Source: Nocardia brasiliensis NBRC 14402
GTDB lineage: Bacteria; Actinomycetota; Actinomycetes; Mycobacteriales; Mycobacteriaceae
Direction: 5' to 3'
Assembly: GCF_000308475.2 (NCBI RefSeq)
Contig: NZ_BAFT02000070.1
Coordinates: 1-64,000, forward strand
DNA length: 64,000 nucleotides
In this document: positions 7,369 to 15,760 of the stretch, piece after piece
Layout: each line of letters begins with the position of its first letter
Numbering within the stretch: the stretch's first letter is position 1
The notes under the pieces: model-generated
What the model was told of the DNA's origin: nothing
The model's input: the letters and a program-made list of their open reading frames with translations, nothing else
The model's database searches: none
Made by a program: the position numbers and the translations under genes

Positions 7369-9969
7369 ATGGCTCGGAACTGGCCGATGATCGAGCGCGA
7401 GACCGAGTTCGAGGCGATCCGCGCGGCCCTCACCGGCAGGGCGCATGTCGGCGCGGTCCTCACCGGTGATGCCGGTGTCGGGAAAACCACGCTGGCCAGG
7501 CAGGCGACCGCGGCGGTCGGCGGCAACATCCGCTGGGTCGCGGGCACCGAATCGGCGCGCAGCATTCCGTTGGGGGTGTTCGCGCACATGGTCGGCGTTT
7601 ATACGGCGCACGATCCGGTGACGTTCATGTCCGCCGCGCGCGAGGCGTTGCTCGCGGACGGGCACACCATCATCGGCGTCGACGACGCCCACCTGCTCGA
7701 TCAGTTGTCGGCCACCCTGCTGCTGCAGCTGGCGATCGACAAGGCGGCGCACATCGTGGCCACCGTGCGCAGCGGGGTGCAGGTGCCCGACGCGGTCACC
7801 TCGCTGTGGAAAGACGGTCATCTGCTGCGCATCGATCTGAATCCGTTCAGTCAGCGCCAGAGTGTGGACCTGGTCGAATCGATGCTGGGCGGGCAGCTGG
7901 AAGGCTTCACCGCCAACCTGATGTGGGAGTCCTCCGGCGGAAACGCGTTGTTCCTGCGGCATTTGGTCGAGGGCGCGCTCGAGGCGGGTTCGCTGCGTCA
8001 GGTGAACGGCGTCTGGCAGCTGCGCGGCCGGGCCGCGGTCACCTCGGAACTGGCTGCGCTGCTGGAAGATCGGGTCGAGCAACTGCCCGACGACGTGCTG
8101 CACGTACTGGAGCTGCTCACCTTCTGCGAACCGATCGACCTCGACGTGCTGTCCGAGCTGGCCGGCGAGGAGGCGGTGGAAGCCGCCGAAACCCGGGGTG
8201 TGATCCGGGTTGTGCAGAATTCGCACCAGCTGATCGTGCGGTACAACCATCCGCTGTTCGGCGAGGTGATCCGGCGCCGGCTCGGCATCGCCTCGGCGCG
8301 GCGGTTGCGCGGACGGTTGTACTCCTCGCTGAAGGAGCGGCCGATAAATTCCGCCGCCGATCGTATCCGGCTCGCCGAATTGGCTTTGGACAGCGACAAA
8401 TCCGCCGACCTCGAACTGTTCGAGGCGGCCGCCGCCGACGCCATCGGCTTGGCGAACCTGCCGCTCGGCGAGCGATTCGCCCGGGCCGCGGTGGAACGGC
8501 GCGGCGGGGTCGAGTCCGCCGATCTGCTCGCGCGGGCGCTGCTGTGGCAGGGGCATCGGATCGAAGCCGAACGCATGCTCGCCAGCTTCGACCCCGACGA
8601 GCTCAGCGAGGTGCAGCTGGTCCGGTGGGGTAGCACGCGGGTGGCGAACCTGTTGTGGGCCATGGGCGACGCCGATCTCGCCGACGAGGTGCTCACTCTG
8701 GTCCGCGGCAAGACAAAGCATCCGAAGAACGTGGCGCTGCTCGACGGACTCGCCTCCGCCTGCGCCGTGAACGAGAACCGGATCGACACCGCGATCGCCG
8801 ACGCGGAGAAGGCGATCAACGTCAAAGGCGCACCGGCCTGGGCGGTCTGGTGGGCCTCCTTCGGCGGCAGCCTGGCCTTGGCGCTGATGGGTAAAGGCGA
8901 TGCGGCGCAACAGTACGCGGTCCGTGGGCACGAGGTGGAGACCGAGATCGACGGTCTCAACCGCTTCATGTCCACCCATGCCGAGGTGCTCGGGCTGGTG
9001 TTGACCGGGCAGCTCGATGCCGCTCGTCGTTGCGCCGCAGACTATTTCGGCTATTCCGCACCAGGGCAGTATCTGGCGTGGGGCATGTCGAAGATCCTGC
9101 AGGGCACCGTCGACGTGGCGCAGGGGCACTTCCCGGACGGTATCGAGAACCTGGAGCAGGCGTTGGCCGCGCTCGCCGCGGAAGGCGCGGCGGCCTGGAT
9201 GTTCCCGGCGAGAATCCGTCTCGCCGAGGCGTATTCGGCGCTCGGCCGGGCGGCCGAGGCCGCCGAGGCGATCGCCGAAGCCACCGCCCGCGGCGGCAGG
9301 CACAGTGCCGTGTACGAGCCGCAGCTCGAAGTCGCCCGCGCCTGGCACGCGGCCGCCGAAGGCACCGTCACCCCGGCCATCCGGCTCGCGCTGGGGGCGG
9401 CCGATGCTGCCGCCCGGTCCAATCAGCACGGCATCGAGGCTATGGCGCTGCATGCCGCGGCCCGCTTCGGGGAGCATTCCGCCGCAGGCCGATTAGCAGA
9501 TCTGGCGGCCATGGTGGACGGCAAGCTGGTGCAGGTGCAAGCCAGGCACGCGGTCGCCCTCGCGGCGCACGACGGACCCGGGTTGGACGCTGCCGCAGCA
9601 GAATTCGAACAGCTCGGCGCGTTGCTTTCCGCCGCAGACGCCTCCGCGCAGGCCGCGTCGGCGCACGAACGCGCCGGGGATCGCCGTCGCCTGCTCGAGT
9701 CCGCCGCCGCGGCGAACCGGCTCGCGGCGGCCTGTGGCGGGGCGAGCACCCCCGCATTGCGGCAGGCAGCCCAACCGCTCCCGCTCACCGCCCGCGAACG
9801 CGAGATCGCGAACCTCGTCGCGGCCGGTCTGTCCAACCGCCAGATCGCCGACCGCCTCACCGTTTCCGTCCGCACCGTCGAAGGCCACCTCTACCGCGCC
9901 TGCATCAAGATGGACGTCACCGACCGCGAATCCCTCGGCGCCCTCATGCGCGGCGAATCCACCCCCTGA
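7369..9969 (+). CDS. LuxR-family transcriptional regulator with N-terminal AAA-type ATPase (LAL type)
   Basis: An 866-aa regulator of the large ATP-binding LuxR (LAL) type. Near residue 33 it has the Walker A motif GDAGVGKTT, followed by the Walker B-like GVDDAHLLD near 103. A long helical, TPR-like central region follows. The C-terminal LuxR helix-turn-helix has LTAREREIANLVAAGLSNRQIAD and TVEGHLYRACIKM, the standard recognition-helix pattern. Its target is unknown and it stands alone. A -10-like TACAGT at 7356-7361 leaves only 7 nt before the ATG, so the transcript may be leaderless, although GAG lies just ahead of the start. Confidence 0.93.
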   Translation: MARNWPMIERETEFEAIRAALTGRAHVGAVLTGDAGVGKTTLARQATAAVGGNIRWVAGTESARSIPLGVFAHMVGVYTAHDPVTFMSAAREALLADGHTIIGVDDAHLLDQLSATLLLQLAIDKAAHIVATVRSGVQVPDAVTSLWKDGHLLRIDLNPFSQRQSVDLVESMLGGQLEGFTANLMWESSGGNALFLRHLVEGALEAGSLRQVNGVWQLRGRAAVTSELAALLEDRVEQLPDDVLHVLELLTFCEPIDLDVLSELAGEEAVEAAETRGVIRVVQNSHQLIVRYNHPLFGEVIRRRLGIASARRLRGRLYSSLKERPINSAADRIRLAELALDSDKSADLELFEAAAADAIGLANLPLGERFARAAVERRGGVESADLLARALLWQGHRIEAERMLASFDPDELSEVQLVRWGSTRVANLLWAMGDADLADEVLTLVRGKTKHPKNVALLDGLASACAVNENRIDTAIADAEKAINVKGAPAWAVWWASFGGSLALALMGKGDAAQQYAVRGHEVETEIDGLNRFMSTHAEVLGLVLTGQLDAARRCAADYFGYSAPGQYLAWGMSKILQGTVDVAQGHFPDGIENLEQALAALAAEGAAAWMFPARIRLAEAYSALGRAAEAAEAIAEATARGGRHSAVYEPQLEVARAWHAAAEGTVTPAIRLALGAADAAARSNQHGIEAMALHAAARFGEHSAAGRLADLAAMVDGKLVQVQARHAVALAAHDGPGLDAAAAEFEQLGALLSAADASAQAASAHERAGDRRRLLESAAAANRLAAACGGASTPALRQAAQPLPLTAREREIANLVAAGLSNRQIADRLTVSVRTVEGHLYRACIKMDVTDRESLGALMRGESTP

Positions 9970-10013
9970 CCCCGCGCTTGCTCCCGGGCCGGTGCGGTGG
10001 CCGGAGCTGTGCG

Positions 10014-10191
10014 GAAGCTGTGCCGTGTGCCAGCCCTGAGCGAGCTGCGGTGCGGGAAGGCTGGACCCGTACGGAGGCTGTGCCGTGGTGCCCGCGGCCC
10101 TGCTGCGGTGCGGGAAGGCTGGACCCGTACGGAGGCTGTGCCGTGGTGCCCGCGGCCCTGCTGCGGTGCGGGAAGGCTGGACCCGTGCGGA
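10014..10191. repeat. 58-bp tandem repeat, about 2.5 copies plus a degenerate copy
   Basis: Units 10045-10102 and 10103-10160 are identical. A third partial unit runs from 10161 to about 10191 and diverges after 'acccgt'. A degenerate copy precedes them (10014-10041). The unit starts CTGCGGTGCGGGAAGGCTGG. The repeat lies in the convergent gap between the LuxR regulator and the alpha/beta hydrolase gene and codes for nothing recognisable. Confidence 0.9.
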
Positions 10192-10229
10192 TGCCGGGCC
10201 GGAGCGGGGCGGGTGGCCGGTGCGGAAGT

Positions 10230-11132
10230 CTATGCGGTGGTGAGGAATTCGCCTGCGGGTGGGGCGAGCAGGCGGATGTCGGGGTTGTGGCTGAGGCGGG
10301 GGATCTCGGTGAACTCGGCGTCGGGGAGGACGGCGGCGATGGCGCGGGCGCCGGTGCGCAGCAGCGCATCGCTTTTCGCGCCCGCGATGACCAAGGTTTG
10401 GGCTTTGACACCGGACCAGTCCTCGGTGCGCAGCGGTTCGCCGCGCATGAACTCGCGCATGACGGCCCAGTCGTAGGCGGTCGAGTGGGCGGTGGCGCGC
10501 AGGTTGCGCCAGAACGGGGTCCAGCGCATGAGTGTGACGAAGCCGCGCGGAATGCCCATCGCCTTGGTCATGTAGAAGCGCACCGTCTCGGATCGCTTAC
10601 CGGCGGCGATCAATTCGTGCAGGGTGGTCTCCAGGTCGGCGGCGGGCACGAAGTTCTCGTGATCGACCACGAACGGCGGTTCGAAGGCGACGACCTTGGT
10701 GATCCCCGGGATCTGTCCGGACGCCGCGGCCCGCAACGCCAGTCCCGCCCCGGAAGACCAGCCGAACAGCATCGCCGAGCCGCCCGCGGCCGCCACCAGT
10801 GCGGTGAGGTCGTCGATCTCGTGCCGGACGTCGTACCCGGCGGCCCGGTCGGTGCTGTCGCCGCGACCACGCCGGTCGTAGTTCAGGACGGTCAATCCGT
10901 ACTGCTTGTGCAGCGTTTCGGCCAGCGCCACCATCTTGGGGAACTTCCGGTAGCCGAACGCGCCACCGATCAGGATCACGGTTCCGGCGACGCCGTCGAG
11001 CTGGTCGTAGGCGAGCACGGTGCCGTCGGCGGAGGTCACTGTCTGCACAGCAGTCTCACTTTCGATGAGGTGGCCGGCCGCGGTTCGCTGCGGCCTGTAC
11101 TCGTGCAGACGGGGCAGGCGCAGGAAACTCAT
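10230..11132 (-). CDS. Alpha/beta hydrolase
   Basis: A 300-aa alpha/beta-hydrolase-fold protein. The nucleophile elbow is GWSSGA (GxSxG type), preceded by an oxyanion-region motif IGGAFGYRKF and by YDRRGRGDS. A late catalytic Asp in AGAKSD and a late His in LSHNPD complete a plausible triad. No signal peptide is seen, so it is probably cytoplasmic. The substrate is unknown. The start may be ATG 11132, or GTG 11048, which has a better ribosome-binding site (GAAAGTGAG) and would remove a poorly conserved-looking N-terminus. It lies 28 bp downstream of the ogt gene on the same strand, so the two probably form an operon. Confidence 0.85.
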   Translation of the reverse strand: MSFLRLPRLHEYRPQRTAAGHLIESETAVQTVTSADGTVLAYDQLDGVAGTVILIGGAFGYRKFPKMVALAETLHKQYGLTVLNYDRRGRGDSTDRAAGYDVRHEIDDLTALVAAAGGSAMLFGWSSGAGLALRAAASGQIPGITKVVAFEPPFVVDHENFVPAADLETTLHELIAAGKRSETVRFYMTKAMGIPRGFVTLMRWTPFWRNLRATAHSTAYDWAVMREFMRGEPLRTEDWSGVKAQTLVIAGAKSDALLRTGARAIAAVLPDAEFTEIPRLSHNPDIRLLAPPAGEFLTTA

Positions 11133-11160
11133 CGCGGCGCTCGATCGGCCACGGCGGCCC

Positions 11161-11730
11161 TCAGAACAGCGTCGGCTCGCCGAAGCCTGGGGTGCGCTCG
11201 ATCTCCAGCAGGTGCTGTTTGGTGCTGACGCCGCCGGGGGCGGAGAAGCCGGTGAGCGCGTTGTCCGCGGCGAGCACCCGGTGGCACGGGATGATCAGGG
11301 GAATCGGGTTGCGGCCCAAGGCTTGTCCGACGGCCTGCGCGCCACCGGGCTGTCCGATGCGGTGCGCGACCTGCCCGTAGGTGAGGGTGCGGCCGGGGTC
11401 GATGGCGCGGGTGACCTCGAGCACCGCCCGGTTGAACTCCGGAATCCCGCTGAGGTCCACCGGAATCCAGCGCAGGTCGTCGAGTTCGCCGGCGAGGTGG
11501 GCGCGCACGCCCGCGACGGCCTCGGCGATCACGCCGGTGGGGGTCTCTTCGCGGACCTCGTCGTCCGGCAGGCCGGCGCGGCGGCGCGTGATGCGCGCAC
11601 GGGTCGCGGCCGGGCTTGCTTCGGGGAGCTGGAACCGGATCACGGTCGGACCGCTCCATGCGATGGCGCAGATGCCGATCGCGGTGTCGAAGAGGGTTGC
11701 CTCGGCGGTCAGGCAACGCGGGTCGCTCAT
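11161..11730 (-). CDS. ogt: Methylated-DNA-[protein]-cysteine S-methyltransferase
   Basis: A 189-aa suicide DNA-repair protein that removes alkyl groups from O6-alkylguanine. The active-site motif PCHRV is at residues 148-152 (acceptor Cys149). It is preceded by the helix-turn-helix region TYGQVAHRIGQPGGAQAVGQALG and followed by the GFSAPGGVSTKQHLL segment, as in Ogt/MGMT. The start is ATG 11730 (MSDPRCLT); the frame is open further upstream but without family similarity. A downstream alpha/beta hydrolase gene is probably co-transcribed. Confidence 0.95.
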   Translation of the reverse strand: MSDPRCLTAEATLFDTAIGICAIAWSGPTVIRFQLPEASPAATRARITRRRAGLPDDEVREETPTGVIAEAVAGVRAHLAGELDDLRWIPVDLSGIPEFNRAVLEVTRAIDPGRTLTYGQVAHRIGQPGGAQAVGQALGRNPIPLIIPCHRVLAADNALTGFSAPGGVSTKQHLLEIERTPGFGEPTLF

Positions 11731-11785
11731 GTAGTCAGTGTGCACCGTGGCACCGACAGGTCCAGTCAGATAAGGCCAGTTTTGC

Positions 11786-12139
11786 TCAACTGGCCTTCCT
11801 GTCGAAGGTGGCATGGTGCACGCTGCTCCGATGCCGGGTAGCGGCCTCGGATCGGACCGAGGTCAGCTTCCGCTCGGTGCGTCCCAGTTCGGCGATGGTT
11901 TCCGGCGCGGCCGGGCGGACCGGTTCGGCCACGGTTTCCGGTGTGTCGTTGCGTCCGTAGATCGCGGCGAGATCGGCGTAGCGCCGCTGCTCGTCATAGT
12001 AGGACGCGGTCCAGTCCGACAACGGGCCGCGCGGCTGGAAACGCTCCAGCCGGAACGCACGCTCGGCACCCTTCGGCAGGTAGTGATAGATGAGATAGCC
12101 GAGGACGGCGACGACGAGGAGGGTGGCAAAGGTGATCAT
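11786..12139 (-). CDS. Small single-span membrane protein, unknown function
   Basis: A 117-aa protein with one N-terminal transmembrane helix (residues 1-20, ITFATLLVVAVLGYLIYHYL) and a charged cytoplasmic tail rich in Arg, Glu and Thr. No known domain is recognised. It is transcribed divergently from the MocR regulator gene with only 61 bp between the two starts, an arrangement common for MocR regulators and their targets. It is not the multi-span YczE protein usually paired with YczR-type regulators. Confidence 0.6.
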   Translation of the reverse strand: MITFATLLVVAVLGYLIYHYLPKGAERAFRLERFQPRGPLSDWTASYYDEQRRYADLAAIYGRNDTPETVAEPVRPAAPETIAELGRTERKLTSVRSEAATRHRSSVHHATFDRKAS

Positions 12140-12200
12140 GCCACCAGATTGCGCCCGACTGGCCTTGCTTTAAATATCCACTCCCTCGATACTGGACTGT

Positions 12201-13706
12201 ATGGCGACGAGAGTGATCGGCGCGGGCACGCTGGCCCGTGACCTCGGTGGGTGGCGCAACGTGGACGAGGACGGCGGCGAGCCGGCCACCCGGCGGGCCA
12301 CGCGTCCGGCGTATCTGGCTCTCGCCGAAGGCATTCGGCTGCTCATCCACGACGGACGGGCGCCGCTCGGGGTCGCGCTGCCCAGCGAGCGCGACCTCGC
12401 GGCGACCCTCGGCGTCAGCCGCACGACGATCACCTCCACCTACTCGCTGCTCCGCGAGAACGGCTACCTGATCAGCCGTCAGGGTTCGCGCAGCACGGTC
12501 GCGCTGCCGCGCGACGTGCAGCACGACGGCAGCAAGCCGGCCAGGTCCATCCTGGCGATGATGGCCGCCTCGGAGCTGCCGACCATCGATATGACCTACG
12601 CCGCGATGGCCGCGCCACTGGAGATGCAGGAGGCCTATTCCGTTGCGCTGGAGGGTATTCCGACCTACCTCGGCACGCACGGCATGGACCCGGTGGGTGT
12701 GCTCGCGCTGCGCGAGGCGATCGCGCGCCGCTACACCGAACGCGGCCTGCCCACCGATCCGGACCAGATCCTGGTCACCCTCGGTGCCCAGCACGGCCTG
12801 CGCCTGCTGCTGAACGTGCTCACCGCGCCCGCGGCCCGGGTGCTCATCGATCACCCCACCTACCCGAACGCGATCGAGGCGATCCGGGATGTCGGCGCCC
12901 GCCCGGTACCGGTGCCGCTGCGCCCCGAAACACCTGACCAGGGCTGGGATCTGGACGGTATCCGCAGTGCGGCCAGGCAGACCGCGGCCACGCTGGCCTA
13001 CCTGGTGCCCGATTTCAACAACCCCACCGGCCTACTGCTCGACGCGGACGGCCGCGCCGAACTGGCCGCGATCGCCCGGGAAACCAGGATGACCGTGGTG
13101 ATCGACGAGTCGATGGCGGATCTGCACCTGGCGGGCGAGCCACAGCAGCCGCCCGTCGCCGCGTTCGCCAAGGGCAACGAGATCGTCACCATCGGCTCGG
13201 CCTCGAAATCGTTCTGGGGCGGCCTGCGGGTCGGCTGGATCCGCACGAACCAGCCCTTGATCACCAAGCTGCTCGGCATCCGTTCCACGGTCGACCTCGG
13301 CACGCCGGTGATGGACCAGCTGGCGACCGTGCACCTGCTCGCCAACGCCGACACCATCCTCGACCGCCGCCGCGACCAGCTGCGGGCGCAGCGGACCGCG
13401 CTGGTCGAAACCCTCGCCGAGGAATTGCCGGACTGGCGGGTCGGTTACGGCGCGGGCGGCATGTCGGTGTGGGCGCAGCTGCCCGCCCCGGTGTCGACCG
13501 CGCTGGCCGCCACCGCGCCCAACCACGGCGTATTACTCGCTGCCGGACCGCGTTTCGGTGTGCAAGGTGCTTTCGAGCGGTTCATCCGGTTGCCGTTCAC
13601 CCATCAGGAGCCGGAACTCCGGCTGGCGGTCAAGGGGATTGCCGCGGCCTATACCGCGTTGACGCCGCGCGCCGCCGACCCGCTGCAGCCGCTCACCTGC
13701 TACTGA
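12201..13706 (+). CDS. MocR-family (GntR-aminotransferase) transcriptional regulator
   Basis: A 501-aa fusion protein. The N-terminal GntR winged helix-turn-helix (about residues 35-100) contains LPSERDLAATLGVSRTTITSTY. A long fold-type I aminotransferase-like domain follows, with PLP lysine in GSASKSFWGGLRVGW. MocR proteins use bound PLP or PLP-amino acid adducts as an effector rather than catalysing transamination. ACTGG occurs at 12158-12162 and again at 12191-12195, 33 bp apart (three helical turns), which fits the direct-repeat operators of this family. A -10-like GATACT at 12188-12193 leaves 7 nt to the ATG. Confidence 0.92.
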   Translation: MATRVIGAGTLARDLGGWRNVDEDGGEPATRRATRPAYLALAEGIRLLIHDGRAPLGVALPSERDLAATLGVSRTTITSTYSLLRENGYLISRQGSRSTVALPRDVQHDGSKPARSILAMMAASELPTIDMTYAAMAAPLEMQEAYSVALEGIPTYLGTHGMDPVGVLALREAIARRYTERGLPTDPDQILVTLGAQHGLRLLLNVLTAPAARVLIDHPTYPNAIEAIRDVGARPVPVPLRPETPDQGWDLDGIRSAARQTAATLAYLVPDFNNPTGLLLDADGRAELAAIARETRMTVVIDESMADLHLAGEPQQPPVAAFAKGNEIVTIGSASKSFWGGLRVGWIRTNQPLITKLLGIRSTVDLGTPVMDQLATVHLLANADTILDRRRDQLRAQRTALVETLAEELPDWRVGYGAGGMSVWAQLPAPVSTALAATAPNHGVLLAAGPRFGVQGAFERFIRLPFTHQEPELRLAVKGIAAAYTALTPRAADPLQPLTCY

Positions 13707-13792
13707 CGGCAGTTTTCGGTGCGGGGGTGCCGGGTGCCGGTGACGCGGATCGCCGAGCCGGTCGAGCTTTGCGGTTCGCCGGGCTCGCCGCC

Positions 13793-13842
13793 GTCCGTTC
13801 CGGGTGTGGTTCGTGCCGGGTGCGGTCCGTTCCGGGTGTGGT
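13793..13842. repeat. 18-bp direct repeat
   Basis: GTCCGTTCCGGGTGTGGT occurs exactly at 13793-13810 and again at 13825-13842, with a partly similar sequence between the two copies. It lies in the convergent gap after the MocR gene, just before a terminator hairpin. Confidence 0.85.
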
Positions 13843-13858
13843 CTGCTCCGAGTGGGCA

Positions 13859-13882
13859 GGCCCCGGCTGACCAGCCGGGGCC
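13859..13882. terminator. Bidirectional terminator hairpin between MocR gene and mcr
   Basis: A perfect 10-bp stem GGCCCCGGCT/AGCCGGGGCC (13859-13868 with 13873-13882) has a 4-nt loop and lies 14 bp from the mcr stop. It has the typical compact GC-rich form of actinobacterial terminators. Confidence 0.75.
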
Positions 13883-13895
13883 TTCGCCGTGAAAC

Positions 13896-14993
13896 TCAGT
13901 CCGCCCAAACGGTTTCGATCGGGGTCGCGACGGACGGCGGCGGCGTGGGGACGCCGTTCGGGGTGCGGGAGAAGCGCGGGGCGGGCGCGTGCTGGGTGAT
14001 GTCGTCGACCTCGATCAGTGAGCCGCGGGCCGCGATGTGCTCGTTCTGCGTGGCCTCCTCGAACGTGAGCACCGGCGTGACGCAGGCGTCGGTGCCCGCG
14101 AAGATCGCCGTCCACTCGTCCCTGGTCTTGTCCCGGAACCGTTCGGTGAACACCTTTTTCAGCGTTTCCTGACCGGCGGGGTCGATCTGGTAGGGCAGGC
14201 CCTCCGGGTCGACTTCCAGCCCGGCGAGCAGTTGCGCGTAGAACTGCGGTTCGATCGCGCCCACCGCCATGTACTTGCCGTCGGCGGTCTCGTAGGTGTC
14301 GTAGAACGACATGCCGGTGTCGAGCAGGTTCACGCCGCGCTCGTCGGACCACGCCCCGTGGCCGCGCATGCCCCAGATCATGTGCGAAAGGGCCAGCGCC
14401 CCATCGACCATCGCCGCGTCGACGACCTGCCCTTTGCCCGAGCTCTGCCGCTCGACCAACGCGGCGAGCAGGCCGAAGACCAGGAACATCGAGCCGCCGC
14501 CGAAATCGCCGACCATGTTCAACGGCGGCACCGGACGCTCACCCTTGCGGCCGATCGCGTGCAGCACGCCGGTGATGGAGATGTAGTTGATGTCGTGCCC
14601 GGCGCGATCGGCGAGCGGGCCCTCCTGACCCCAGCCGGTCATCCGGCCGTAGATCAGCCGCGGGTTGCGGGCCAGCGCGTCGTCCGGGCCGAGACCCATC
14701 CGCTCGGTGACGCCCGGCCGGAAGCCCTCGATCAGGACGTCGGCCTTTTCGATGAGCCCGAGCACCTTCTCGATATCGGCCGGATCCTTGAGGTTGGCCT
14801 CGACGATGGTGCGCCCGCGCAGCTGCGGGCGGTCGAACCCGCCCGGCAGCTGCCCGGCCCGCTGTACCCGCACCACGTCGGCGCCCAGATCGGCAAGCAG
14901 CAATGCCGCGTGCGGACCCGGCCCGATCCCGGCGAGCTCGATGACCTTGATGCCCGCGAGCGGGCCCTTTGCGGCGGTGGATGGAGTGCTCAC
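13896..14993 (-). CDS. mcr: Alpha-methylacyl-CoA racemase (CaiB/BaiF CoA-transferase family)
   Basis: A 365-aa family III CoA-transferase-fold protein. Aligning it by eye to the M. tuberculosis racemase (catalytic His126, Asp156, Glu241) gives matching residues at a constant offset of 7: His133 in AGHDINYIS, Asp163 in GDFGGGSMF and Glu248 in AIEPQFY. This strongly supports racemisation of 2-methylacyl-CoA, needed for beta-oxidation of methyl-branched lipids and sterol side chains. The start is ATG 14993. A 19-bp imperfect palindrome lies about 72 bp upstream. The gene is not in an obvious operon. Confidence 0.93.
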   Translation of the reverse strand: MSTPSTAAKGPLAGIKVIELAGIGPGPHAALLLADLGADVVRVQRAGQLPGGFDRPQLRGRTIVEANLKDPADIEKVLGLIEKADVLIEGFRPGVTERMGLGPDDALARNPRLIYGRMTGWGQEGPLADRAGHDINYISITGVLHAIGRKGERPVPPLNMVGDFGGGSMFLVFGLLAALVERQSSGKGQVVDAAMVDGALALSHMIWGMRGHGAWSDERGVNLLDTGMSFYDTYETADGKYMAVGAIEPQFYAQLLAGLEVDPEGLPYQIDPAGQETLKKVFTERFRDKTRDEWTAIFAGTDACVTPVLTFEEATQNEHIAARGSLIEVDDITQHAPAPRFSRTPNGVPTPPPSVATPIETVWAD

Positions 14994-15064
14994 GCCCTAC
15001 CTCGGTTCGTCGTTGATCCAGCGCACCGGCGCCCCGGCGCTGCCGCCGGAGCCGCCGGCGGATG

Positions 15065-15083
15065 TATTGACAGTATGACAATA
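15065..15083. promoter_or_regulatory. Palindrome upstream of mcr, candidate operator
   Basis: TATTGACAGTATGACAATA is an imperfect 19-bp palindrome; 14 of its 18 paired positions match around a central T. It lies between the divergent mcr and the leader ORF/DUF456 pair and would suit a TetR-type dimer. No regulator is adjacent. Confidence 0.4.
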
Positions 15084-15199
15084 ACTTCGCCGCACTCACC
15101 CAGCCCCGGTTGCTGTGCGCCGGCGGACCTGGTACGTCACAATCCTCGCAAGCGCGACAACCGCGGGAGCGTCCGGCGACAGCGCAGTGAGGTGGAGTC

Positions 15200-15247
15200 A
15201 TGGCACAGCGCACGGCGCGGCCGCTGGTCAGCGAGGCTTCGGCATGA
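15200..15247 (+). CDS. 15-aa leader peptide coupled to the DUF456 gene
   Basis: ATG 15200 opens a 15-codon frame (MAQRTARPLVSEASA) preceded by a strong ribosome-binding site GAGGTGGAG (15189-15197). Its TGA stop (15245-15247) overlaps the ATG of the DUF456 gene in an ATGA arrangement. The DUF456 start has no Shine-Dalgarno sequence of its own, so its translation may depend on ribosomes finishing this short frame. The peptide shows no repeated codon typical of attenuators. Confidence 0.5.
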   Translation: MAQRTARPLVSEASA

Positions 15248-15726
15248 GCGTCGCCGGGGAGATCGTCGTCGGTCTCGTCATCCTCGTCGGCCTGCTCGGG
15301 ATCATCGTCCCGATCCTGCCCGGCGTCATCCTGATCTTCGGCGCGATCGCCGTCTGGGCGTTTGTGACCGGCGGCGCCACCGCCTGGACCGTCTTCGGTA
15401 TCAGCACGGCCCTGCTCGTGCTGTCCGGCGTCATCAAATACACCTGGCCCGGCCGGAAGCTGAAGGACGCGGGCGTGGCCAACCGCTCGCTGTTCTTCGG
15501 CGCGGTACTCGGCATCGTCGGCTTCTTCGTCATCCCCGTCGTCGGCCTGTTCGTCGGATTCGTTCTCGGCGTTTACCTTTCCGAACTACACCGCCTGCGC
15601 GTCAACCAACAGGCTTGGCAGGCAACGATGCACGCCCTCAAAGGCGTCGGCCTCTCCATGCTCATCGAACTCCTCGGCGCCCTGCTCGCCACCGGCGTCT
15701 GGCTCGTCGGCGCCCTCGTCGCGTGA
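15244..15726 (+). CDS. DUF456 family membrane protein
   Basis: A 160-aa protein dominated by hydrophobic helices: about residues 4-45 (two helices with the PILPGVILI motif between them), 50-65, 85-120 and 135-160. This is the DUF456 family, small integral membrane proteins of unknown function found widely in bacteria. The ATG at 15244 is preceded not by a ribosome-binding site but by the overlapping 15-codon leader frame. It converges with the amidohydrolase gene, 34 bp away. Confidence 0.85.
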   Translation: MSVAGEIVVGLVILVGLLGIIVPILPGVILIFGAIAVWAFVTGGATAWTVFGISTALLVLSGVIKYTWPGRKLKDAGVANRSLFFGAVLGIVGFFVIPVVGLFVGFVLGVYLSELHRLRVNQQAWQATMHALKGVGLSMLIELLGALLATGVWLVGALVA

Positions 15727-15760
15727 ACCGCTGAGTCGCCGAAGGCCCTGTGCCCGAGCG

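Noticed and set aside
10014..10191. CRISPR array
   Set aside because: The 58-bp units are directly abutting with no unique spacers, and no cas gene is present.
9030..11228. A 732-codon plus-strand frame across the tandem repeat
   Set aside because: It is out of frame with the LuxR gene and antisense to the hydrolase; its Arg-rich composition and lack of any domain mark it as a shadow.
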